Shown here one piece after another: positions 26,932-35,339 of a DNA stretch of 64,000 nucleotides. Both the position numbers and the translations under genes were made by a program. Positions within the stretch are counted from its first letter, which is position 1, and every line of letters starts with the position of its first letter. Under the pieces are notes generated by a model. That model saw only the letters and a list, made by a program, of their open reading frames with translations, was not told where the DNA came from and did not search any database. The stretch is taken from contig JAZNSI010000020.1 of the NCBI GenBank assembly GCA_045591175.1, positions 124,001-188,000 of the forward strand, written 5' to 3'. Source of the stretch: UBA11524 sp045591175. Its GTDB lineage: Bacteria > Bacillota > Clostridia > Christensenellales > Aristaeellaceae.

Positions 26932-28002
26932 TTACTTCTTCTGCACTTCCTCGATCATCTCCAGCACTCTCATCGTGCCGTCAGCCGGGGGAGCAGCCTT
27001 GACCGCAGAGGTCAGCTGCTCCCGGTCAGCCCAGGTCTGCAGCAGCGCCTCGGTCAGCGTCTGCGCGGTCATGTTCTCCTGCAGGAGCACGCGGCACAGC
27101 CCGCGCTTTTCAAGGCTCTGGGCATTGAGAATCTGGTCGCCGCGGCTGGCTCCCTTGGGGTACGGCACCAGCAGCAGAGGCCGCGCCAACGCCTGGAACT
27201 CCATCAGGGCGTTGCTGCCCGCGCGGGACAGCACCAGATCAGCACAGGCGAAGATGTCCGGCAGCTCCGCGGAAACAAACTCCAGCTGGGTGTAACCGGC
27301 CGTGCCTTCCAGCGCAGCGTCCAGGTTGCCCTTGCCGCAGATGTGGACGACATCGAAAGTTTTCAGCAGCTCCGGCAGGGCCTCGCGCAGGGCCTTGTTG
27401 ACTGCTTGGGCGCCCAGGGAGCCGCCCATCATCATCAGGACGGGCTTTTCGCCGGTGAAGCCAAGCAGCTTCAGGCCCGCTGCCTTATCGCCCGCGAACA
27501 GCTCGGGGCGCAGGGGCGTGCCGACACATTCCGCCTTGTCGCCCAGGGCCGCGGCGCACTCCGGGAAGGTCGTGGCGACCTTCTTTGCAAAGGGCGTGCA
27601 CAGCTTGTTGGCCAGGCCGGGGGTGAGGTCGCTCTCGTGGCAGACCACGGGAATGCGGTGCAGCCACGCGCCGAACACCACCGGCACCGCCACGAAACCG
27701 CCCTTAGAGAAGCACACGTCGGGCTTGATCTTGCCCATCAGGTGGGCGGACTGGAACGCGCCCGCGATGACGCGGAAGGGGTCGGTGAAGTTCTTCCAGT
27801 CGAAGTAGCGGCGCAGCTTGCCAGATTTGACGGCATGGTAGTTGATGCCCTCGATGGCGGTCAGTTTATCGGCCTCCACGCCCTTTTCGGTGCCGATGTA
27901 ATGCACCTCGTAGCCCTTTTCCAGCAGGTGGGGCAGCAGCGCCAGGTTCGGGGTGACGTGGCCCATCGTGCCGCCGCCGGTCAGGACGATCTTCTTGCTC
28001 AT
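26932..28002 (-). CDS. murG: UDP-GlcNAc:undecaprenyl-PP-MurNAc-pentapeptide GlcNAc transferase
   Basis: 356 residues from the ATG at 28002. MurG makes lipid II from lipid I on the cytoplasmic membrane face. The first G loop (GGGTMGHVTPNLALLPHL), CHESDLTPGLANKL, the third glycine-rich block (MMMGGSLGAQAVNKAL) and VLSRAGSNALMEF with the nucleotide-sugar site are all present in order. Interesting in that it is not next to other dcw or mur genes; a second copy may exist elsewhere. The ribosome binding site (AGG) is weak. Confidence 0.95.
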   Translation of the reverse strand: MSKKIVLTGGGTMGHVTPNLALLPHLLEKGYEVHYIGTEKGVEADKLTAIEGINYHAVKSGKLRRYFDWKNFTDPFRVIAGAFQSAHLMGKIKPDVCFSKGGFVAVPVVFGAWLHRIPVVCHESDLTPGLANKLCTPFAKKVATTFPECAAALGDKAECVGTPLRPELFAGDKAAGLKLLGFTGEKPVLMMMGGSLGAQAVNKALREALPELLKTFDVVHICGKGNLDAALEGTAGYTQLEFVSAELPDIFACADLVLSRAGSNALMEFQALARPLLLVPYPKGASRGDQILNAQSLEKRGLCRVLLQENMTAQTLTEALLQTWADREQLTSAVKAAPPADGTMRVLEMIEEVQKK

Positions 28003-28046
28003 ATGAGAATACCTGCCTTTCAGGTGGATTGTCTTTTGCACAGTCT

Positions 28047-28075
28047 ATGATAAACCGGACGGGGAAATGTGTCAA
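28047..28075 (-). promoter_or_regulatory. Promoter of murG
   Basis: The minus strand has TTGACA (28070-28075), a 17-base spacer and TATCAT (28047-28052). Confidence 0.85.
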
Positions 28076-28099
28076 GATGCAAGAACCGCACAGCGCTCC

Positions 28100-28128
28100 T
28101 TGCGGGTTTTGATGCTTCATGGTATACT
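28100..28128 (+). promoter_or_regulatory. Promoter of the zinc-ribbon membrane protein gene
   Basis: TTGCGG (28100-28105), a 17-base spacer and TATACT (28123-28128). Confidence 0.65.
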
Positions 28129-28178
28129 GATTCAAACAGGCGCATGCCAAGTTCGTTTCATGGAAGGTGGTTTCTTAA

Positions 28179-28622
28179 ATGAAGTTTCTCTCTTTTGACA
28201 ACTGCGGTCAGCAGCTCAAGACGCTGTCGAAAGTGCTGCGGTGGCTTGCAGTGATTGCAGGCCTGATTCTGGCTGTTGTCGGTCTGGTCCAGTCCTTTTC
28301 CGGCTATTCCGCTGAGGCGGCGGCAGGCATTGCCATGCTGATCGGCGGACTGACGCTGGTGCTCACCGGCTGGATCGGCAGTCTGTTCCTGTATGGCTTT
28401 GGCATCATTGTCGCTGCGAATGAAGAGAAGACAGAAGGTGCCTCTGCGTCACCTGCCCTCAGTCAGGCACATGCCATTGAACCCATTTTCAAAGATCAGC
28501 CTGCCTACACCCGCAAGCCCACAAATTCCTCCGGCTGGCGTTGCAGCCGTTGTGACACGATGAACCCCAACCACTTGGGCACCTGCCCCCAGTGCGGCGA
28601 AGTCAAGCCGGCAAAGAACTAA
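28179..28622 (+). CDS. Two-span membrane protein with C-terminal zinc ribbon
   Basis: 147 residues. Two hydrophobic spans (about 21-40 and 48-75) are followed by a linker and a C-terminal zinc ribbon WRCSRCDTMNPNHLGTCPQCGEVK (C-x2-C...C-x2-C). Such small zinc-ribbon membrane proteins are common in Clostridia and of unknown function. GGAAGGTGG precedes the ATG. It is a single-gene unit between convergent hairpins. Confidence 0.65.
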   Translation: MKFLSFDNCGQQLKTLSKVLRWLAVIAGLILAVVGLVQSFSGYSAEAAAGIAMLIGGLTLVLTGWIGSLFLYGFGIIVAANEEKTEGASASPALSQAHAIEPIFKDQPAYTRKPTNSSGWRCSRCDTMNPNHLGTCPQCGEVKPAKN

Positions 28623-28629
28623 TATCATC

Positions 28630-28658
28630 CCCGGCCTCCACAACGGAAGCCGGGGCCG
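28630..28658. terminator. Convergent hairpin
   Basis: CCCCGGC and GCCGGGG pair around CTCCACAACGGAA. It separates the zinc-ribbon gene from the second GH105 gene. Confidence 0.7.
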
Positions 28659-28669
28659 CTTTATGTCCG

Positions 28670-29692
28670 TCAGTTTTCCAGCACCTTCGCCAGGAACACC
28701 AGCGCCAGGCCCTGTCCCCAGCCCTGGGTCCAGCGGCGGGAAATGCCCCGGTAACCCTCGCGATCCTTCATCACCGCCGTGCCGCCGGAGACGTTCAGCA
28801 CCCGTCCCTCGGGGCTGATGTTGGCCAGCACGCCCTCCAGCGCGCGGCTGACATACTTCTGGTGCAGCGGGTTCCCCTTGGACGCCATCGCCGCCGCGAT
28901 CGCGCAGGACGCGCTGACTTCCTCGTAGGAGTCTTCATCATCCACAATGGTACGCCACAGACCATTTTCCGTCTGCAGGAGCTTGAGGGCTGCCAGCTGC
29001 TCTGTCAGGGAGCCATCCACGTCCATGCACTGGGGATGCAAATACCACTGAGGCAGCACCCGGTTCACCTGTGACATGGTATAGGCGGCCCAACCGTTGG
29101 CCCGGCCCCAGTAGAAGCCGGACATGTGATCCTTGTGGATGTTGTTGTAGCCATGGTACCACAGGCCAGTTGATTTGTCCTGCAGGCACTCGATATGCCA
29201 GTAGTACTGGTTGAGGGCGTCCTCCACCAGCGCGGCGTCGTCAAGCATCACGCCGGCCCGCAGCATGAAATACGCCGCCATCATCAGCGTATCCGCCCAG
29301 GCCTGCTCCGGGAAATCATTCCCCGCAGACACGGTATGCTGCAGCACGCCGTCGCCGAAGCGCTCCGCCTTGTTGCGCAGATAATCCAGCTTGGAGAGGG
29401 CGATCTCCTTGTACTTTTCTTCGCCGTACTTCTCATACAGGCTCAGCAGGCAATGACCCATGGAGCAGGTATTGACCGTCCAAATGGGCAGGCCGAGCGC
29501 GATGTATTCATCCACCCGCGCCTTGACCATTTCGATATACTTGTCCTCCCCTGTCACCCTTGCGAGCTCGCACATGCCATAATAGGCCACGCCGCAGGGC
29601 CAATCCCAGGTGAGATCCATGCGCATGGTCATTCCCGCCACGGCATCGGCTGCTGCCAGCACCCGCGCACGGTCAATCATGAGGCTTGTCAT
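28670..29692 (-). CDS. GH105 unsaturated rhamnogalacturonyl/glucuronyl hydrolase (second copy)
   Basis: 340 residues. GH105 features are LTWDWPCGVAYYGM (28-41), EQAWADTLMMAAYFMLRAG with the likely catalytic D134, TGLWYHGYNN, FYWGRANGWAAYTM and DSYEEVSASCAIA. AAGGAG lies 11 bases before the ATG. The minus-strand upstream region has TATAAT (29729-29734) with a poor -35 (TTCCCA). It belongs functionally with rhaM/rhaB, now on the far side of the inserted element, since GH105 products include rhamnose. Confidence 0.9.
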   Translation of the reverse strand: MTSLMIDRARVLAAADAVAGMTMRMDLTWDWPCGVAYYGMCELARVTGEDKYIEMVKARVDEYIALGLPIWTVNTCSMGHCLLSLYEKYGEEKYKEIALSKLDYLRNKAERFGDGVLQHTVSAGNDFPEQAWADTLMMAAYFMLRAGVMLDDAALVEDALNQYYWHIECLQDKSTGLWYHGYNNIHKDHMSGFYWGRANGWAAYTMSQVNRVLPQWYLHPQCMDVDGSLTEQLAALKLLQTENGLWRTIVDDEDSYEEVSASCAIAAAMASKGNPLHQKYVSRALEGVLANISPEGRVLNVSGGTAVMKDREGYRGISRRWTQGWGQGLALVFLAKVLEN

Positions 29693-29811
29693 CTACATCA
29701 TACTCCTTGAAAACGCAGATTTTCATACATTATAGCAGGTTTTCGCTCCCATGGGAAGAGAAATGTCCAATCCATCGGCTGAAAGAAATTCAGCAAAAAC
29801 AAAAAAAGGGC

Positions 29812-29840
29812 TTGCATCCCCTCCCCAACTGTGCTATAAT
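29812..29840 (+). promoter_or_regulatory. Promoter of the tRNA-Ala unit
   Basis: TTGCAT (29812-29817), a 17-base spacer and TATAAT (29835-29840), about 135 bases upstream of the tRNA. Confidence 0.8.
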
Positions 29841-29873
29841 GATTTGCGTGCCTGAATGGGCGCAAGGGTATTA

Positions 29874-29972
29874 TGGGGCATTAGCACAGTTGGTAGAACG
29901 AACTACCGCTTGCGCATCCCCGGCACCCACCCCGCAAGTTGGTGAACTTGCACAAAAAATCAATACAAAATT
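29874..29972 (+). repeat. Partial copy of the tRNA-Ala 5' part plus structured leader
   Basis: The 23 bases at 29874-29896 (TGGGGCATTAGCACAGTTGGTAG) are repeated exactly at 29973-29995, where they form the acceptor strand and D arm of the tRNA. After the first copy the sequence diverges and cannot fold as a tRNA. It holds two mutually exclusive hairpins: CTTGCG/CGCAAG, and GCAAGTT-GGTG-AACTTGC. It lies between the promoter and the tRNA, so it would be transcribed with it. Confidence 0.75.
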
Positions 29973-29973
29973 T

Positions 29974-30049
29974 GGGGCATTAGCACAGTTGGTAGCGCGC
30001 TACATTCGCATTGTAGAGGTCACCGGTTCGAATCCGGTATGCTCCACCA
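29974..30049 (+). tRNA. tRNA-Ala (anticodon CGC)
   Basis: 76 bases including an encoded CCA. The acceptor GGGGCAT pairs with ATGCTCC (one G-U). The anticodon stem CTACA/TGTAG encloses TTCGCAT, giving anticodon CGC. The T arm CCGGTTCGAATCCGG is canonical. It is the integration site of the element: the right end of the element repeats this gene from the anticodon loop onward. Confidence 0.95.
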
Positions 30050-30106
30050 CAAATCCTGCATTTCGATGCAGGATTTTTTGCTTTTGTGCTCGTTTTTGCA
30101 GGATTT
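30005..30106 (+). repeat. attL direct repeat
   Basis: It spans the 3' part of tRNA-Ala from the anticodon loop, the terminator and 27 further bases. It is identical to 63036-63138 except for one T in a T-run. Weaker similarity continues for about 15 bases (GTGTCAAAA). Confidence 0.95.
30051..30079 (+). terminator. tRNA-Ala terminator
   Basis: AAATCCTGCA and TGCAGGATTT form a 10-base stem around TTTCGA, followed by more T. It is inside the att repeat and therefore duplicated at 63082. Confidence 0.9.
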
Positions 30107-30147
30107 GATGTGTCAAAATTACGAGTTTGTAAAGCTTGTAAAGGTTT

Positions 30148-30168
30148 TGACCCCAATTTTGACCCCAA
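30148..30168. promoter_or_regulatory. Candidate integrase arm-type sites, left end
   Basis: TGACCCCAA occurs at 30148-30156 and 30160-30168, spaced 12 bases start to start. A pair with the same spacing occurs near the right end at 62887. Confidence 0.6.
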
Positions 30169-30179
30169 CGTAAACGAAA

Positions 30180-31343
30180 TCAGAGGAACTTTTCCATACA
30201 GTTCATGGCCTTCATTTTGGTCTCTACAGTCGAGTGAGCATACAACTGCAGCGTGAGCGAACTGTTGGCGTGTCCCAGGATTTCTGAGAGCGTTCTGAGG
30301 TCCATGCCAGCCTCCAATGCACGTGTAGCGAAAGTGTGTCTCAAAGCGTGGACGCCGAGTTGCCCGATGCCTTCCTCCCTCAAGATTCTGTGCAGTGTAC
30401 GGGTCATATTCCTGCCTTCATAAGGGGTGCCGACCTCTGTTGTGAAAACCAGATCCATTGGGTGCCAGAGCGGCCCTACCTTTTTGCGGAGTTCCTTTTG
30501 ATGTTCCCGCTGTATGTCCAGGATCTCTTTGAGCTTTGGCGTCAGGGGGATGCTACGACGACCGGCAGTGGTCTTGGGTGTGCTGACTTGCAATGATGTG
30601 CGGCGGGGATCGTCATCATCGAAGTTCCTGTTGCGGCGGATGGTCTGCCGGATGGTGAAGTACTCATCATGAATATCACTCCATCGCAAGCCTGAAAGCT
30701 CTGCCAGTCTGATGCCGGTTCCCAGAATGAAGTACAAGGCGCGGCCAGAGGTATCGTCAGGCAAACCGTTGATGAAGCGCTGCTGCTCATCCACAGTGAA
30801 GAAATGAATCTCCTTCTGACTTTTCTTCGGAAGCACAATCTTGACTGCGGGATTGCGGGCCAGGAGTCCATTGGTGACTGCCTGTTCACAGGCCATGTGA
30901 ATGATCGCGTAGGCCTTACGGATTGTGGCAGATGCCTTCTTTTCTGCTACTAGCGCGTTGATGACGGACTGGACGTGCTCTGTGCGCAATTCTTGGAGTT
31001 GCCGCTTGCCGATGTAGGGAACGATGTGCCACACGATGGTGGATTCATAGCCCGTACACGTGGATTGCTTCTTGAAAGGAAGGCAGTAGATCTTCCACCA
31101 TTCATGCAGCCACGCGGCGACAGTCAGTTTTTGTGGAGCAACATATTCATCCATCTCAACGGCTTGCAGGGCCACCTTTAGCTTCTCTTTCAACTCCTTT
31201 CTTGATGTGGCGTAGATGGATCGGCGGATGGGCGTCCCATCCGCTTCATGATCGACAATGAAGCGGCCTTCCCACCTTCCGTCAGCTCTGCGCCGGATGC
31301 TGCCTTCGTTGTTGTCGCGCTTTTTTGATTTGCTTGTTGCCAT
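30180..31343 (-). CDS. int: Tyrosine site-specific integrase
   Basis: 387 residues from the ATG at 31343 (AAAGGAC upstream). The N-terminus (about 1-60) is the AP2-like arm-binding domain (GSIRRRADGRWEGRFIV). A SAM-like core-binding domain covers about 70-165. The catalytic domain has R212 (GTGIRLAELSGLRW), K257 (TPKTTAGRR), H332/R335 (HALRHTFAT), H358 (LGH) and the nucleophile Y368 (LYAHS), so all active-site residues are intact. Similar integrases drive Tn916-like elements and clostridial islands. It is located next to attL and is expected to recombine the tRNA repeats. Confidence 0.95.
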   Translation of the reverse strand: MATSKSKKRDNNEGSIRRRADGRWEGRFIVDHEADGTPIRRSIYATSRKELKEKLKVALQAVEMDEYVAPQKLTVAAWLHEWWKIYCLPFKKQSTCTGYESTIVWHIVPYIGKRQLQELRTEHVQSVINALVAEKKASATIRKAYAIIHMACEQAVTNGLLARNPAVKIVLPKKSQKEIHFFTVDEQQRFINGLPDDTSGRALYFILGTGIRLAELSGLRWSDIHDEYFTIRQTIRRNRNFDDDDPRRTSLQVSTPKTTAGRRSIPLTPKLKEILDIQREHQKELRKKVGPLWHPMDLVFTTEVGTPYEGRNMTRTLHRILREEGIGQLGVHALRHTFATRALEAGMDLRTLSEILGHANSSLTLQLYAHSTVETKMKAMNCMEKFL

Positions 31344-31491
31344 TATCTTTGTCCTTTCTGCACCAAGCAAAGCTCCTATTCAGTTCTATTATAATCCAGC
31401 AATGCGGCAAGCACAATGATTCACGGAATTATGTAAAGGATAAGTCGCAATATATTAGCCAGCCGCAACGCGACTGGCTATTTGTGTATAC

Positions 31492-32484
31492 TCACTGTTC
31501 GGATTTATAGCGCTTGATCATTTTCTCCATCATCTTCCGCATCTGATCACGCACCTCCACCGGGCCGACAATTTCCGCATTTTCTCCAAGGCCAAAGATC
31601 CAGGCAAAGAATTGCGGACTCACGGCGATGGGTTCAGTAATGGTGAAGTGCGTGTCACCATCCTTTACCAACATGATATCGTGGCCGAAACGATCCAATA
31701 CCATGCTGACCAGGTTATTGTCGAAGCGCATCGTCACGCGTTCAACTTTGCCTTTGCCATACATGGAGAAGGTGTACTTGGTGTAAGTCTCGAGATCAAC
31801 CTTTGCACTGTTTCTTTCCAGCGAAAAACCATGTTTGAGAACTTGCACCTGCTCCATGCGGTCAACACGGAAATGACGTTTTGTATCCCATTTGTCAAAG
31901 GCAAGGAGGTAGTAGTTGTTGTCTACATAGATCAGCGCGTAAGGCATCATGCGATAAGCGCGGCCACCATAACTATACTTTTTCTTCTTGTTGACGTCGT
32001 AATAATAATACTTGAAATCCACCCAGCGCTGTTTTGCGATTGCCTCGTTCAGTGCATTGATATTGTAATGAACTTGTGTATTCTGCGTCTTGGCACGATC
32101 AGTAACAATAATCTGCCGGTGAAGTGTAGCGCGTTCATGTTTGCTACAGAGCTTCTTCAGTTTTTCAATCAACTGTGAGGACATTTTCTCAGATAGGGTC
32201 TTACAAGATGATACAGCATCAATGATCAGCTTCAGTTCGGAGAACTCAAAATCATGTGCCTCCAGCGAGTAGGTTCGACCGCCATCTGCATGGTAAATGG
32301 GAAGGCCATACTCTTCCTGAAGCAGACGGATATCATCATAAATGCTCTTTCGTTCCGCAGGAACACCGTGTTTATCGAGTTCTTCAACGATTTTCGGCAT
32401 TGAAATAGCATGTTCATTGTCCGTTTCTTCTTCAAATATCTCTTTCAAGTACAAAAGTTTAAGCTTTTGGGTGGTTCCGCGCAT
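31492..32484 (-). CDS. WYL-domain transcriptional regulator
   Basis: 330 residues. The ATG at 32484 is 11 bases after AGGAG; the longer frame starts inside the leader. The N-terminal winged helix (about 1-70, IVEELDKHGVPAERKSIYDDIRLLQ) is followed by a WYL domain (about 140-230) with RMMPYALIYVDNNYYLLAFD and the basic KRHFRVDRME. A C-terminal extension (WCX-like) ends the protein. WYL regulators often control defence or mobile-element genes and sense nucleic acid or nucleotide ligands. Direct targets are unknown here. Confidence 0.9.
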   Translation of the reverse strand: MRGTTQKLKLLYLKEIFEEETDNEHAISMPKIVEELDKHGVPAERKSIYDDIRLLQEEYGLPIYHADGGRTYSLEAHDFEFSELKLIIDAVSSCKTLSEKMSSQLIEKLKKLCSKHERATLHRQIIVTDRAKTQNTQVHYNINALNEAIAKQRWVDFKYYYYDVNKKKKYSYGGRAYRMMPYALIYVDNNYYLLAFDKWDTKRHFRVDRMEQVQVLKHGFSLERNSAKVDLETYTKYTFSMYGKGKVERVTMRFDNNLVSMVLDRFGHDIMLVKDGDTHFTITEPIAVSPQFFAWIFGLGENAEIVGPVEVRDQMRKMMEKMIKRYKSEQ

Positions 32485-32626
32485 CTTCGGGTCATCTCCT
32501 GATATGTTGTGGGGGCAAACGAACAAGTATGGGTGTCTGCATTATGTCTTTAGGGGTTCCGGGGATAGTTTTGCGACTGAGATTACAACTTGTTGGACTA
32601 AGTCTACATCTTGTGAGGAATTGCAG

Positions 32627-33169
32627 TCAAGGCAACCGGCGAATCAAGCCTCCACCGTTATCCTTCAACCACTTTCTCTGTACCTTATACCCAGGCAGTA
32701 CCTTTTCGACTTCTGCCCAGAAACGCGGGGAGTGGTTGAGTTCCTTGCGATGGCAGAGCTCATGCACCACCACATAATCCCGCACCTCCTCCGGGCAGAA
32801 CATCAGCAGACAGTTGAAGTTCAGGTTACCCTTCCCGGAACAGGAACCCCAGCGGCTCTTCTGCGCCCGGATGGTGATGCGGCCATAGGTGATGCCGACA
32901 AGTGCGGCAAAGCGTGCTACACGTCGGGGAATATCTTGTTTTGCCGCGTCTGCCAACTGGTGCAGTTGCTCCATGGTAAACGCAGCTTCTGCAGGTTGCT
33001 GCCTCTGTTGGATGATAGCAAGATGCTTCTCCATCCATTCAGACTTTGATTCAACGAAGCGTTGTATATCCCCGTCCGCCATCCGTAGCGGCGCTCTCAC
33101 GATAATGCGGCCATCGCCCATGATCTGGACGGCGATGGTTTTTCTATTGGAGCGGATCACTTCGTACAT
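32627..33169 (-). CDS. YgjP-like (M48-type) zinc metallopeptidase
   Basis: 180 residues. The zinc motif VVHELCHRKELNHSPRFW gives H136, E137, H140 and downstream H146. The preceding QKSRWGSCSGKGNLNFN block is the family's signature. N-terminal beta-strands (VQIMGDGRIIVRAP) complete the YgjP/DUF45 pattern. Members often sit beside restriction-modification systems, as here; substrate unknown. The ribosome binding site is AGAGGTG. Confidence 0.88.
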   Translation of the reverse strand: MYEVIRSNRKTIAVQIMGDGRIIVRAPLRMADGDIQRFVESKSEWMEKHLAIIQQRQQPAEAAFTMEQLHQLADAAKQDIPRRVARFAALVGITYGRITIRAQKSRWGSCSGKGNLNFNCLLMFCPEEVRDYVVVHELCHRKELNHSPRFWAEVEKVLPGYKVQRKWLKDNGGGLIRRLP

Positions 33170-33428
33170 TTAATCACCTCTGCATCTGTCCCTGTTAGGA
33201 TGGATTTCGGCATGCCGCATGAAAATCCTGCCTGACCATGAAAACGGCACAGGATGAATCGTGCAGCAATAGCATTATCTGAATTGTCCACATCCTACTG
33301 AGCGCTATTGATCTCTGCCGTAAAGAAGGATTCCGCGCCGATCTGTCTAATTGTACTGTTACATCAGCGAAATACCAAAAAGTTTTCAACTGCTACTACA
33401 AGCAGAAATGCCTGAAAGGAGCACAAAT

Positions 33429-33737
33429 ATGGACTACTTCGATCTTGGCCGCCGTGTAAAAGAACTCCGGCGACAACAGAATATGACGCAGGAAGAACTG
33501 GCCGAGAAAATCGATGTGTCTGCGTCTTTCCTGGGGCACATTGAACGCGGCACACGCATTGCCAGTCTGGAAACACTGGTGAAGCTTTGTCAGGCTCTGG
33601 ACACAGATCCTAACTATCTGCTGGCAGCCAACACCAGTTCGATTACGCGTCGGTTTCCCACAGATATGCCAGAAGAAACCCGCAAGCAACTGGCAGCCCT
33701 GTTCTATCAGGGATATCAGATCCTGAAATCAGAATAA
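33429..33737 (+). CDS. XRE-family transcriptional regulator
   Basis: 102 residues from the ATG at 33429 (AAAGGAG upstream). A full Cro/C1-type helix-turn-helix lies at about 7-62 (LRRQQNMTQEELAEKIDVSASFLGHIERG). A short helical tail may dimerise. It is divergent from the metallopeptidase gene and followed by its own terminator. Confidence 0.9.
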   Translation: MDYFDLGRRVKELRRQQNMTQEELAEKIDVSASFLGHIERGTRIASLETLVKLCQALDTDPNYLLAANTSSITRRFPTDMPEETRKQLAALFYQGYQILKSE

Positions 33738-33745
33738 GAAAACAG

Positions 33746-33776
33746 CCCTGGAACGCTTGAAATTCCAGGGTTATTT
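33746..33776 (+). terminator. Terminator after the XRE gene
   Basis: CCCTGGAA (33746-33753) pairs with TTCCAGGG (33763-33770), followed by TTATTTTG. Confidence 0.8.
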
Positions 33777-33903
33777 TGTTGAAGCCAACAAGCAAAGGGT
33801 ATGCATTCCTTGCACATTATTCTTGTTTATTGCAGTTTCATATGGTACGATGAATGTACACCTTACGTTATCTGAAACAAATGAACTAAAGGAGAGAACC
33901 TTG

Positions 33904-34425
33904 GTGAACAGATATCACTGGCTCGAAGATCTTCATGCTGCCCATTACGCAACACTGCTGCGGCTGGCGCAGAACCGATTACGGCGTCTGACCGGCAACA
34001 TAGATGACGCCGAGGATGTGGTGCAGGACGTCTTCCTGCTTGCGGCTGAGAAGGACATACGTCGCCTGGATAATCCACTGGCTTGGCTGATGAAAACCAC
34101 ATCCAACCTATGCCTGCAGCGCATGGATCGGGCCAAGCGTGATACCGGCAAGCAGCAACGCTTTATACAGCACAAACTGGATAACAGTGCAGATCGCTCG
34201 GTATACGCGGTTGAACGTCAGGAAAGCGAGACCGACACTCTGTTATGGTTGCTGATGCTGGAGCAAAGCTTGTCCCCCGATGAATGGGAGCTCTTGCACA
34301 AATACTGCCTTGAGGGCGTCCCCATCGAATCGCTGGCGGCAGAGTTAGGTGTGCCAGTCAACCGACTAAAGGTCAAAATACACCGAATCAGAAAGAAACT
34401 TGAAAAAATTCGTCGGGATGTGTAA
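33904..34425 (+). CDS. ECF-type sigma factor
   Basis: 173 residues starting at a GTG (33904) nine bases after AAGGAG; a TTG at 33901 is the alternative. Region 2 includes DAEDVVQDVFLLAAEK with the -10 recognition helix and DNPLAWLMKTTSNLCLQRMDRAKR. Region 4 is at the C-terminus (LSPDEWELLHKYCLEGVPIESLAAELGVPVNRLKVKIHRIRKKL). The next gene encodes a one-span anti-sigma-like protein, so this is a sigma/anti-sigma pair inside a mobile element. Autoregulation is likely but no ECF promoter motif was certain. Confidence 0.9.
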   Translation: MNRYHWLEDLHAAHYATLLRLAQNRLRRLTGNIDDAEDVVQDVFLLAAEKDIRRLDNPLAWLMKTTSNLCLQRMDRAKRDTGKQQRFIQHKLDNSADRSVYAVERQESETDTLLWLLMLEQSLSPDEWELLHKYCLEGVPIESLAAELGVPVNRLKVKIHRIRKKLEKIRRDV

Positions 34426-34468
34426 CTTTTCCCCCGTAACTCTGATATAGATATGGAGCGTGAAAACG

Positions 34469-35329
34469 ATGATGAATCGTAACGAGAAACTGGAAATCGC
34501 CAAGCGCTTACGCCTTTCTACGGAAAGCGAGTTGAGCCGTGATGACTTAGAGCAGATGCTGGATGCCGAATTGAGCAAGCCGGAAGCCGAGATGGACACC
34601 GAGCTCGTGCAGCAGATCCTGGACTTGTTGGAGGAAACGCCTTCCCAGGCGCAGCAGCGCGAAGCTTGGCGAAAGACCGACAAGCGGCTGAAGCTCAAGC
34701 AGTGGCAGCCTGTTGTAACCGGGCTGACGAGGATTGCCGCTGTCGGCGTGATTCTGGTTGCACTGATGTTTGCAACCTACGGTACAGCCCAAGCCCTGAA
34801 CTGGGAATTCCTGCTGCGGTTGATGAAGCCCTTCGCGGAAACCTTCATGATCTACTCGGGCGATACTCCGGAACCAACTCCGGTGCCCGTGACCAGTGAA
34901 GTATACAGCGACATGGGCATGGAGTTTATCCAACAGGAATTTGCCACCCTTGCTGATTGCCCTGATAAGGTGGATAGTTATCCCGCCAAACCGGTATGGA
35001 TGCCGGAGCGGTTTACGTATTTGCAGGGAAGCATGTATTCTGATGTCATGATTACTTCCATTACTCATGTGTTCCGAAGTGATTCAGGAAACTGTATCGT
35101 TGATATCTCTATGCTTGCAGATGAGAATCTTTCAGACGCCTATCAATTTGAACAGTTGCCTGCAGAGAACGCCTCAATGTATGTAGCAGGCTATCAGATT
35201 ACATTCTATCGCAATTCTGATAATGCTACCCTAATCGCTTCTTGGACGTCCGATAACGTACACTATACTATTGCAGGTTCAGTCAACGAGGAGGAAATCG
35301 CGAAAATCATTGATTCTATGATGAAATGA
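34469..35329 (+). CDS. Anti-sigma factor-like membrane protein with DUF4367-like domain
   Basis: 286 residues from the ATG at 34469; a GTG at 34460 is too close to GGAG. The cytoplasmic N-terminus is acidic and helical. A single transmembrane segment lies at about 85-108 (GLTRIAAVGVILVALMFATYGTAQAL). The extracytoplasmic C-terminus ends with a DUF4367-like domain (YVAGYQITFYRNSDN...HYTIAGSVNEEEIAKIIDSM). Organisation and position right after the ECF gene indicate it holds the sigma factor at the membrane. Confidence 0.8.
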   Translation: MMNRNEKLEIAKRLRLSTESELSRDDLEQMLDAELSKPEAEMDTELVQQILDLLEETPSQAQQREAWRKTDKRLKLKQWQPVVTGLTRIAAVGVILVALMFATYGTAQALNWEFLLRLMKPFAETFMIYSGDTPEPTPVPVTSEVYSDMGMEFIQQEFATLADCPDKVDSYPAKPVWMPERFTYLQGSMYSDVMITSITHVFRSDSGNCIVDISMLADENLSDAYQFEQLPAENASMYVAGYQITFYRNSDNATLIASWTSDNVHYTIAGSVNEEEIAKIIDSMMK

Positions 35330-35339
35330 GGATAATCCA

